DNA of 64,000 nt from Pycnococcus provasolii (taxonomy: Eukaryota; Chlorophyta; Pseudoscourfieldiophyceae; Pseudoscourfieldiales; Pycnococcaceae): the NCBI GenBank assembly GCA_938743325.2, contig OW568889.1, forward strand, positions 310,001 to 374,000, in the 5' to 3' direction. Made by a program: the position numbers and the translations under genes. This document shows, in pieces, positions 18,536 to 25,856 of the stretch (position 1 is its first letter; every line of letters begins with the position of its first letter). The notes under the pieces were generated by a model. That model saw only the letters and a list, made by a program, of their open reading frames with translations. It was not told the DNA's origin and did no database searches.

Positions 18536-20941
18536 TAAGGTCTTTCGCTTCTTCGAGGGGTCGAAGTTCGCCGCGCGCGTGCGCGTGCGTGCGTCGCACG
18601 CCAGAGCGTGCTCAACGATGCACACGTAGCACAGGCGGGTTTTGCAAGTAGCACATCCGTCGCTGGTATTGCGACCGGCCAAGAGTGCGTGATCGCGGTT
18701 CTCAACTCCACAAACCTTGCACGGTCTACTCTTGTCAAACAACTTCACCTTCGGCGAACATCTCATGCATGTGTCCATATTCGTGTCGCGAGTCGATTGC
18801 TTATGAGCTCGTGCCTGAGCGATGTCTTCGGATGCTACACGCGCACGCCTGGATTGCTCGTCGAGCCATGGCTGAATCATATCAAATATCCAACTCTTTG
18901 TGAACCGAGCGTGTTTCCGAAGTTCCTTATTCTCCTCCGACTGTTCGGTGGAAGCCAAGTAGAGCGCGTACCCCTGATCATCAACATAGTCGACACACCA
19001 TTGGAGATAGCCTTGCTTATACCAGCGCTTGCGCGCGACCCAGTCGCACTCGTTCTCATGCATTCGCTTGCCTTTGATGTCCACCATATACTTGCCATTC
19101 GCGTATGCGAACAAGCCGGGTGTGAACAATATTGCTTGTCTCGCTTTCGTCTTGTATGCCTCTCCGGACACTGAGCCGTGTGCCGCCTCTAGACTTGCCA
19201 TTGATGATGCCAACTTTTGTGCTGCGGTCGAAGTCTCAGATCGTCTCGACGCCGAACACCGCATGAGTGTATTGGCTGATGCGGTGTTCCCACGGGTTGC
19301 GAACCCATATGACAACCCACACACGAGTGTGTTGTCGTGAAATACTGACAGTAGAACTCCAGGCATGTCGTCACGAACGTAACTCACAGCATCCCCTTTT
19401 TTTGGCACTCGTGCGCTGACATCCTTTAGCCACCCGCGGGGCATTCCAACCCACCCGCTGTTCGCAGTTGCCGCGACGTGGAATTTTCGCGCCGCGAGGC
19501 GGTGGACCAATGCCGGAGTTGGAAAACCTCGATCCATGCATAGCGTACGCCATGCCCCATCAACATCCAAGCCCGCGTGCTCGAGCAGCCGGTGCACTTC
19601 CACAGCCCTCTTGCCAATTCCGTCAAGCTTCATTAGTGCTTTCTCGGCATCTGAGAGAACCCACAATTCTTGTGGTAGCATGAATGTCACGCACCACATG
19701 TGATCCTTATCAACCAAGAGGAGATATTCATAATGAAACTTATTCGGCTTCGTTGGATTGAAGAATACCAGACCAGGTGGTGCACGATGGTGCCCCCCCT
19801 TTCCATATTCGTCGATGTGAAGGACCTGCCCCGGATTCCACAATTTCTTGTTGTGAGAGCGCAAGATTCTAAGTAGTGGAAGCACCTTCTCTAGCCCTTT
19901 CGCTTCATGACTAGCGCAAGCGATGCACCTCATGAACAACTCAAAGCGAGCCCGCCCACCCCGGCCGTCCGTGACCTGCCTAAACTTCCGGTGGCCCAGA
20001 TCTTCGGAAAAGTAATCATGAACCCACGGCAGTTTGAGTATTTTTCTCATCGCCCATAAACCAAAGTGTGCCTCGAATTCCAGGTACTCAAATGGCACAT
20101 CATTGCTCTCCTTGACGCGGTCATTCAAATTCTTGAACAACAAATCCAAGAACTTTTTAGGCATCACCTTCCGTACAGCCTCTAGAGGCGTCGCATTTTG
20201 GGGGAGGCGACCAATCTGTGATGGTCCACCACGTGCACCAGGTACCCGGCATCTGTGCGAGGGCCCATCACGTGGGATTGAGACGTCGTCATTGGGCTTT
20301 GGTTCTCTCCATGGTGTTGCCTTGGTTACAGGCGTAACACTTTGTGGTGGTGCCGTGGAGCCCGGCGACGGCGCAGATTGTCCCGGCGCAGACTGTCCCG
20401 GAGCAGGTGGTCCCGGCGGAGATGCCCCCGGCGGCGGCGGCGGTGGCGGCGGCGGTGGCGGCGGTGTGAGTGACAACGGCGGCGGCGGTGGTGGCGATGT
20501 GAGCGGCGGCGGCGGAGGTAGTAGTAGTGGTTGCTCGCCATGAGCGCCAATCTGTCCGGAAAACGGCTCGTCGGCGACAGGGTCGTCTTCATCATCAATG
20601 TCGTCACCAAGACCCTCCTCTTGTTCGTCGAGTGTGGCGTAGGGGTCATAGAAGTCTCCGTCGAAGTCCTTTGCGAGTTGGCACGCCTTGATATCGTTCC
20701 AACGCAGCCACACTGACGTGTTTGTAGAAGCACATCGCACCAAAACTGAACAAATCTTGCCTTTCCCCCGAATGCCTGCCTCCTCCACGCGACCCATGGT
20801 CGGCATCTCGTCGTCGCCACGCGACCATAGGTGTTGAGGCACAACGTACACCACTCCCACGGTTGAACAAGCTGTATCAAGGTCATCAGAGCGAGCGCCG
20901 CCAGCACCCGCGGATCCACGGCGAACAGACCCCCCCGCCAT
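18533..20941 (-). CDS. piggyBac-type transposase (DDE, RNase H fold) with Cys-rich C-terminal finger
   Basis: 802 aa from the ATG at 20941. The frame extends in the open to 21130, but that ATG touches the terminal repeat and is less likely. Residues 1-290 are acidic and Pro-rich with long Pro runs. The DDE domain follows: VLHIDEYGKGG (first Asp ~377) with NPTKPNKFHYEYLLLVD, equivalent to the family's K-P-x-K-(W/F) block; LCMDRGFPTPAL (second Asp ~470); and YMVDIKGKR (third Asp ~621). The C-terminus (~715-775) has repeated CxxC pairs (CMRC, CKVC, CATC, CYVC), the cross-brace finger of piggyBac transposases that binds the ends. It cuts and pastes the element at TTAA sites. No interruption is seen in the frame. 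Confidence 0.88.
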   Translation of the reverse strand: MAGGSVRRGSAGAGGARSDDLDTACSTVGVVYVVPQHLWSRGDDEMPTMGRVEEAGIRGKGKICSVLVRCASTNTSVWLRWNDIKACQLAKDFDGDFYDPYATLDEQEEGLGDDIDDEDDPVADEPFSGQIGAHGEQPLLLPPPPPLTSPPPPPPLSLTPPPPPPPPPPPPGASPPGPPAPGQSAPGQSAPSPGSTAPPQSVTPVTKATPWREPKPNDDVSIPRDGPSHRCRVPGARGGPSQIGRLPQNATPLEAVRKVMPKKFLDLLFKNLNDRVKESNDVPFEYLEFEAHFGLWAMRKILKLPWVHDYFSEDLGHRKFRQVTDGRGGRARFELFMRCIACASHEAKGLEKVLPLLRILRSHNKKLWNPGQVLHIDEYGKGGHHRAPPGLVFFNPTKPNKFHYEYLLLVDKDHMWCVTFMLPQELWVLSDAEKALMKLDGIGKRAVEVHRLLEHAGLDVDGAWRTLCMDRGFPTPALVHRLAARKFHVAATANSGWVGMPRGWLKDVSARVPKKGDAVSYVRDDMPGVLLSVFHDNTLVCGLSYGFATRGNTASANTLMRCSASRRSETSTAAQKLASSMASLEAAHGSVSGEAYKTKARQAILFTPGLFAYANGKYMVDIKGKRMHENECDWVARKRWYKQGYLQWCVDYVDDQGYALYLASTEQSEENKELRKHARFTKSWIFDMIQPWLDEQSRRARVASEDIAQARAHKQSTRDTNMDTCMRCSPKVKLFDKSRPCKVCGVENRDHALLAGRNTSDGCATCKTRLCYVCIVEHALACDARTRTRAANFDPSKKRKTL

Positions 20942-21146
20942 CAGTGAGCGATGGGAATGCTTTCCTGAGGCGGAAATAGGCTCCAGTACCCGCGTTGGGA
21001 AGCTCTGGTTGCGAGCTTTCCAACGGTGCAGAGAGGGGGCTCGGAACGAACGACCAGTCGACAGGGCGGAACAAAACGTCGAAACGAAGAAGAAATAAAT
21101 TGGGGGTTGCGAGGGCGAGGGCCCTCGCATGGAGGAATAGTGTTAA

Positions 21147-21268
21147 AGTGGGAGGGGAGGTGGGGATCCCGGTCGCGCACGAAAAACCTTAACGTCACTC
21201 ACATGAGCGCGCGCGAACACACAATGGCGTTCATGGCGCCATCAAAGGGCGGGGGTGGGGGTGGGGGG
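21147..21268 (+). repeat. Right arm of the older repeat split by piggyBac
   Basis: From the base after TTAA through GGTCGCGCACGAAAAACCTT to a G-rich end (21250-21268), this matches the reverse complement of ~58101-58241 with small differences, for example a 4-base GTGA difference near 21190. Confidence 0.85.
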
Positions 21269-21440
21269 TAGTCCACGGGGATAAACCTGGCCGCCGCCCC
21301 TTCCCCGTGCCCCGCCGTTGGGCCCCTCTTCTTGGCTAGCCCATGTGAGCGAGGGAGAAGCTCGCGACCGATCTTTAAGCTATTCCGTCACCCTGGGGCA
21401 CACGCCATATCCCTTCCGAGAAATTTCCCTTCGGTACGTG
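21269..21440. other. Short unique spacer after the repeat
   Basis: GC-rich sequence between the end of the older repeat and the possible reading frame that follows; nothing recognised. Confidence 0.3.
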
Positions 21441-21788
21441 ATGTCATCATGTTGTGGGCGTGCCGAGCATATTTCTGATGTGAAGGAGGTGGCTGAATCA
21501 TTGGGTTTTACAGGAAGAGTGGTGGCGTTTGACATGAACGAAGTGGAGGGCGCTGTGAAGTTAGACGCGCTTGATGTGCTGGGCGTGAAGAGCTTGGTGG
21601 AAAGTGTAGGAAAGATGGTGCTGTTGGTGGAATCACCGCCTTGGGGATCTGCTTCGCCTTATGTGGCGGCAGCGCATATGTATGGCTGGAGTTACGCGCT
21701 GCATCTGCGTGCAGGGTGGCTATCATCAGCACCAACGTGGAGGCTTGCTTCCATGGTGGGAAGGGTTGGTGGCTGGAGGGCGTGCTGA
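21441..21788 (+). CDS. Possible orphan reading frame, unknown
   Basis: 115 codons from an ATG; not recognised. The product contains RVVAFDMNEVEGAVKLDALD and LLVESPPWG. SPPW vaguely recalls the (D/N/S)PPW motif of amino-methyltransferases, but no SAM-binding glycine motif is visible. It has no clear partner, and a second frame follows in another phase. It could be an exon or remnant of a mobile element next to piggyBac, or chance. Confidence 0.25.
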   Translation: MSSCCGRAEHISDVKEVAESLGFTGRVVAFDMNEVEGAVKLDALDVLGVKSLVESVGKMVLLVESPPWGSASPYVAAAHMYGWSYALHLRAGWLSSAPTWRLASMVGRVGGWRAC

Positions 21789-21829
21789 TGTGGAGGTGGG
21801 GGATGTGCTAGTGGATCGCGGAGTTTTGG

Positions 21830-22309
21830 GTGCTGCGCTGTGGTACTTGGTGGCGCCTCGTGAAAGAGGTCGCGCGCGTTGGTCCGAATTACCTTTGCCC
21901 AAAGAGGCATGAGTTTGGATTGCATGGCAGAGTGGTTGAGGAAACGTTGAGACTTTCAAGGAAATATAAATCGGAAGTTCTCGAAGTGGTCAAGGGCCTG
22001 GGGAACACGTTGTGCGCTGATGGCATGACGAAGCACCGTAGACACAGCAATAATAGCGTTCTACGAACATTACGCGGCAGTTATTTTGGAGGTCACACGG
22101 TCTTTGGTGACATTAGAAAAAATTGGGTGGTGCTTAAAGACGACTGTGTACGTGTGTACAACCGTTTAGGTGGAAAAGACTACGTGTTTATGATCTGCAT
22201 GGATGGGGCGTGCAAGCGTGTTCTCAGGGAGTGGCACGCGCGCCACCGTACAACCCGACATTTTAAAAGAACAGACACAAAATACCTCCGGCTGTGCTCG
22301 GATGGATGA
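21830..22309 (+). CDS. Possible orphan reading frame or exon, unknown
   Basis: 160 open codons, no convincing ATG near the start (first codon GTG). The product has KYKSEVLEVVKGLGNTLCAD, a basic HRRHSNNSVLRTLRG stretch and VFMICMDGACKRVL. I recognise no family. It lies on the same strand and 41 bp after the frame at 21441-21788 but in a different phase, so the two may be exons or decayed parts of one gene. Confidence 0.25.
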   Translation: MLRCGTWWRLVKEVARVGPNYLCPKRHEFGLHGRVVEETLRLSRKYKSEVLEVVKGLGNTLCADGMTKHRRHSNNSVLRTLRGSYFGGHTVFGDIRKNWVVLKDDCVRVYNRLGGKDYVFMICMDGACKRVLREWHARHRTTRHFKRTDTKYLRLCSDG

Positions 22310-22642
22310 CGTGTCCCTGTTTGAACTTTGTCAAGCTCTCCTCCGCTCCCCTATCATATCCTGCCGCGGCGACCTTTTCCTCCTTGACGAGCAGTGACGT
22401 ACCTTGGTGCTTGTCATCTCTCGCGCTACGTACCTGTTGGCGCGAAAAAACCCCGCCCACCATGGCAAAGCCATGGGACCTTTCGTCGGGGAGAAGAAAG
22501 ATAGCCCGAAACCCTAACCCGAGTCCCTCCCGACCAGGATCCTCCCTTGTGCGCTTTTGCACCACCTTTTGTTCCCTTTTTGGGTCCCGACCCTCCGCGG
22601 CGGCGCATTCTTCCCCAGAAAGAAAGAAGCGGATAAAGTACA
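22310..22642. other. Promoter/5' UTR region of the plastid-like gene
   Basis: Pyrimidine-rich 333 bp upstream of the ATG at 22643, containing a telo-box-like AAACCCTAA at 22509-22517. Confidence 0.4.
22509..22517 (+). promoter_or_regulatory. Telo-box-like AAACCCTAA motif
   Basis: AAACCCTAA (followed by CCC) lies ~126 bp before the ATG at 22643. In land plants this telo-box marks promoters of growth and translation genes. Whether it works in this alga is not known. Confidence 0.3.
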
Positions 22643-24082
22643 ATGGCGCCGTACATGTTGGGTCTTAGCAGTAGCAGCAGTAGCAGTGGTATGAGGTTGT
22701 CTCTCAGAGGTCATTCCTGGCGTCGGGCTGCTCATTGTGGTGGTCCTGGTGGTGCTCGTGCTCATGGTGCTCCTCGTGCTCCTCTTGCTCATTGTGGTGG
22801 TCGTCGACGGGTGGCTGCTTCCTCTTCATCTTCTTCATCTGGAAAGTCGTCTTCGGGTGACGACGCCACTGACGTTCCTTCGGGAGTTGGTTCTTCGAAA
22901 GATGAACCTGGTCGTAACTACGTGGGTGATTCGTCAAGTGATAGGCCGATGTTCACGGACTTTGACGCGCCCGCGTCGCCAAACCAGGAGGCGTCTCCCA
23001 GCGCAAATACGCAGTCGGCGAAGTCTGAGGTGCAAAGGCGTGAATTCTTCGACGACGACGATGACAGCATGTACGACGACGACGACGACGACGAATACAT
23101 GAGGGCGCGCCGAGCGCGACGAGATGAAGACGGAATGCTGCGCATGGAGTTTGGAGAGGACGACGACGAAGAAGCAGGCGGGGTCGCCACCTTGGCACGC
23201 GCGGAGCCGCCTGTCAACCCCTCTCAGCTGACGCCCGCAGACTTCAACACAGCGACGTTGTCAGCGCTTGTCGAAAAGCGAACCACCGCGTACCTCGACA
23301 ACGTTGATAGAACGGAGTACTTCGGGTGGTACACCGGCGGCGTGCGAGGACGGCATAACCGCGCCATGTCGAGCGCAGGGCGGCAAAACTGGGATAAGGA
23401 ACTGCACGGAACGGGATTCGAGTTCCTCTTTCGCATCGAAGACGGCGGCATCGTCGACGACATGACGGCGCACATCAATCCGAGCAGCGTGCTGGTCGTG
23501 GACGTGGAGTCGGAGTCGCAGCTCGCGCACGGCGACGTTGACATACGCGCGGGCGACATGGGTGGTCGCACCGCGCGCGACGTAGGCGAAAGTCGCGCTT
23601 ACCAGGCGGTGGAGGTGGCGACGGACTACGGCGGCAACCTCGTGAAGGATATCGAGGGGTACACGCTAACACACAAGGTTTTCCTGCTCCCCGTCAAGGA
23701 GGTGGAGGATGACATGCAACGTCGCCTGCGCACGTTCGACTGGGAGGCTGGCATCCTTGAGCTCGACGAGAGCGGGTTCGTCGCAGGTCCGTGGTCTGTG
23801 GAGGGTGCGGGTCCTGACGCACACCCGTCGAGCGTGCTGCGGATAATCCCTGACGACTCTGGCGAAGTCGAAGGTCGCACGTGGCGTTTCTTGCTACAGC
23901 GTCCTCGCGACATGCCGAGCTTCGACGCCGTCGCGAGCGACGAGCCGGAGCCGTCATCGCGCGACGATACGAACGACACGTCTGAAGTTCCGAGCGACCT
24001 CGAGGACCTGATCACGGAGCGTGCGGAGGCGCTCAAGGAGCTCAGTGACGAATTCGACGTACCTGAGGTGGACATGCTATGA
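22643..24082 (+). CDS. Probable plastid protein of unknown function, acidic
   Basis: 479 aa. The first ~70 residues are Ser/Arg/Ala-rich with almost no acid (transit-peptide-like). Residues ~70-185 are disordered and acidic (DDDDD runs). From ~195 an ordered region begins, YLDNVDRTEYFGWYTGGVRG (~215-235) and FEFLFRIEDGGIVDDMT, followed by SVLVVDVESESQLA, GYTLTHKVFLLPVKEVE and WRFLLQRP. The C-terminus is an acidic helix. I do not recognise the family; a conserved plastid protein of green algae is possible. Targeting is inferred from composition only. Confidence 0.6.
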   Translation: MAPYMLGLSSSSSSSGMRLSLRGHSWRRAAHCGGPGGARAHGAPRAPLAHCGGRRRVAASSSSSSSGKSSSGDDATDVPSGVGSSKDEPGRNYVGDSSSDRPMFTDFDAPASPNQEASPSANTQSAKSEVQRREFFDDDDDSMYDDDDDDEYMRARRARRDEDGMLRMEFGEDDDEEAGGVATLARAEPPVNPSQLTPADFNTATLSALVEKRTTAYLDNVDRTEYFGWYTGGVRGRHNRAMSSAGRQNWDKELHGTGFEFLFRIEDGGIVDDMTAHINPSSVLVVDVESESQLAHGDVDIRAGDMGGRTARDVGESRAYQAVEVATDYGGNLVKDIEGYTLTHKVFLLPVKEVEDDMQRRLRTFDWEAGILELDESGFVAGPWSVEGAGPDAHPSSVLRIIPDDSGEVEGRTWRFLLQRPRDMPSFDAVASDEPEPSSRDDTNDTSEVPSDLEDLITERAEALKELSDEFDVPEVDML

Positions 24083-24470
24083 TTGATAGTCTACAGTATT
24101 GACGGATAACCGGTTGTCAGGGAAGAATACATACTCGAAGTTAATTAGCCCTAGTTCTTACCCAATACCCTAACCGCCTCCCTCTGGTTCCTCCCCTCTC
24201 CCCTCCCTGTACCAAACCTCCGACTAGAAAAAAATGTCCCCCCCCTTGCACAGGTCCCTCGCACGCTCCTAATCCCTTGCACAAATGCACAGGTCCCTTG
24301 CGGCCTTGGCCCTTGCGGCCTTGCACACCGGATCCACCGGTGTTGCATCACGTTGATTAAGGTGGTCAAGCGCCCGAACGCGAACCTGCAAGCTCTTGCA
24401 AGCTCTGGGAAGCTCGCGGCCGGTGTGCAAGGGGGGGTCTTTTTTTACTGGCCGGAGTTTGGTATTCCTC
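24083..24470. other. Spacer with CTTGCA-rich island
   Basis: 388 bp between two plus-strand genes. From ~24228 to 24430 it is packed with CTTGCA/CTTGCAC/CTTGCGG words, a composition shared with three other spacers in the window. No gene is seen. Confidence 0.5.
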
Positions 24471-25820
24471 ATGCCGATGCCGGTGCCTCCGGTGCCTCCG
24501 GGCTTCCATGCTGATGTCTTCGCTGTGCTCGATGTGCTCGATGGTGACCTCGATGTCGTGCTTGATGGTGCTGTGCTCGATGATAACGTCTCAGAAGATG
24601 TCGCTGTCGCCTCCGTCTCTTCATCTTCATGTTCATCATCGTCTTCATTCTCGTTCCCTTCATGGGCATCCTCCTGTGTCGATGTTTATCTTTATATGCT
24701 AGGAATGGTTCTCAAGACATCAGGGCGGGGGTTTGCGGCACTGGCACACGCGTCGCTCCGGGCGACTTGTCGTGACCTGCGAAGTATCACACCACCTTAT
24801 TCCCACTTGTTTGGTTCACATGAGCACTCCTTGGAGGGGTTACCTTTAGGGGTAGGGGGCACGCTCCATGCCTCGAACCTTATCAGTGAACTTGTGAAAG
24901 ATGCCGCGCGTGCGGTTCCGTGCGAGAAACATGTTCTAGTGTGGGCGCTCAACCTCAAGGCGTCAAAGCTTGGGGATGACTTCAACGCTGACGACGAATT
25001 TGCAGAAGACGCAGCTATCGCCGCGGCGGAAGTTGGCAACGTCGAGAGCCTGAGAACCATCAGCGAGTGTGGCGCGGAATTTGACGACGGCGTCGTCGCC
25101 ACGGCGGCGGCGAGGGAAGGACACGTGGATGTGCTGCGCTATCTCGTCGAATGTGCGCGACGCGACGACGACGGCGTTCTCATCTTCCAAAAAGCGTTCG
25201 TCAGTGCCGCGGCGTCAGGGCACGTCAACGTTCTCGCGTACGTCGTTGGTGCAACGCCACACGACGATGGAAGCAGAGCGTCTCGGCGTGTTTTCGGCGA
25301 CCCACTCGCGGCGACGCTGGCTGCACGAGGTGGTCATAAGCACGTTCTCGAGTTTCTACTCGCACACGGGATAAAAATTGAGGCATGCGCCGCCACAGCA
25401 GCTGCCGAGCAGGGGAGGCTCGAGATTTTGCAGTGGATCTACGAAAAGTGCGCAATCATGCCACGCGACGTCGGACTTAAGGCAGCACACCGTGGTCACA
25501 TACCAATCTTGGAATTCGCGCTTCGAAGTGGGTTGAAAATGACGAAGTACACGGCACGCTTTGCCGTGTATTCAGGGCAGCTTAATGTGTTGCGCTGGTT
25601 GGTTGAAGTGGCGAAGGTGAGCATCGAAGAAGACGACGAAATTGTCGCGCTCGCAGCAACCTACGGTCACATTCCTATTCTAGAGTACGCTGTCTTAGAC
25701 AAACGGTGCACGTGCGACCATGCAGCGTACCGGTACGTACGTGCACGTGCCAAAGACCAGCCAGACGTTCTGCGATGGATCGACGAACATGCAGACATGT
25801 TATGTAACAACATTCGATGA
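24471..25820 (+). CDS. Ankyrin-repeat-like protein
   Basis: 449 aa from the ATG at 24471; other Met codons soon follow, so the start is uncertain. Residues 1-75 are low complexity. A helical region (~80-115, MVLKTSGRGFAALAHASLRA) could be F-box-like. From ~165, degenerate ankyrin repeats of ~33 residues occur: AAEVGNVESLRTISECGAEF, AAREGHVDVLRYLVECARR, AAASGHVNVLAYVV, AARGGHKHVLEFLLAHGI, AAEQGRLEILQWIYEKC, AAHRGHIPILEFALRSG, AVYSGQLNVLRWLVEVAK and AATYGHIPILEYAVLD. These are the LxWLxE-type repeats common in protist and giant-virus ankyrin families; here it is an ordinary host gene. Likely a protein-binding scaffold. Confidence 0.8.
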   Translation: MPMPVPPVPPGFHADVFAVLDVLDGDLDVVLDGAVLDDNVSEDVAVASVSSSSCSSSSSFSFPSWASSCVDVYLYMLGMVLKTSGRGFAALAHASLRATCRDLRSITPPYSHLFGSHEHSLEGLPLGVGGTLHASNLISELVKDAARAVPCEKHVLVWALNLKASKLGDDFNADDEFAEDAAIAAAEVGNVESLRTISECGAEFDDGVVATAAAREGHVDVLRYLVECARRDDDGVLIFQKAFVSAAASGHVNVLAYVVGATPHDDGSRASRRVFGDPLAATLAARGGHKHVLEFLLAHGIKIEACAATAAAEQGRLEILQWIYEKCAIMPRDVGLKAAHRGHIPILEFALRSGLKMTKYTARFAVYSGQLNVLRWLVEVAKVSIEEDDEIVALAATYGHIPILEYAVLDKRCTCDHAAYRYVRARAKDQPDVLRWIDEHADMLCNNIR

Positions 25821-25856
25821 AAATGTGTAAATTATTTTCTACAAGAACAAGAAAGG

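Larger units (their letters stand above)
17850..21142 (-). mobile_element. piggyBac-family DNA transposon, 3,293 bp, whole-looking, with TTAA target duplication
   Basis: The ends are CACTGTTCCTCC at 17850-17861 and GGAGGAATAGTG at 21131-21142. They are 12-bp terminal inverted repeats with one mismatch. Each end is flanked directly by TTAA (17846-17849 and 21143-21146), the piggyBac target. The flanks, joined across one TTAA, rebuild a sequence that occurs uninterrupted at 58.1-58.3 kb in the opposite orientation, so that site serves as a related empty site. Inside are a long minus-strand transposase frame and a small plus-strand frame. The transposase frame is open and the TIRs nearly match, so the insertion looks young and could be functional or only recently silent. 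Confidence 0.93.

Noticed and set aside
17803-21268. First reading of 58.1-58.3 kb as a small non-autonomous (MITE) deletion product of the 17.8-21.3 kb element
   Set aside because: The junction is exactly one TTAA and the internal ends are inverted repeats, so the short copy is the uninterrupted older repeat and the long copy is the one with a piggyBac insertion.
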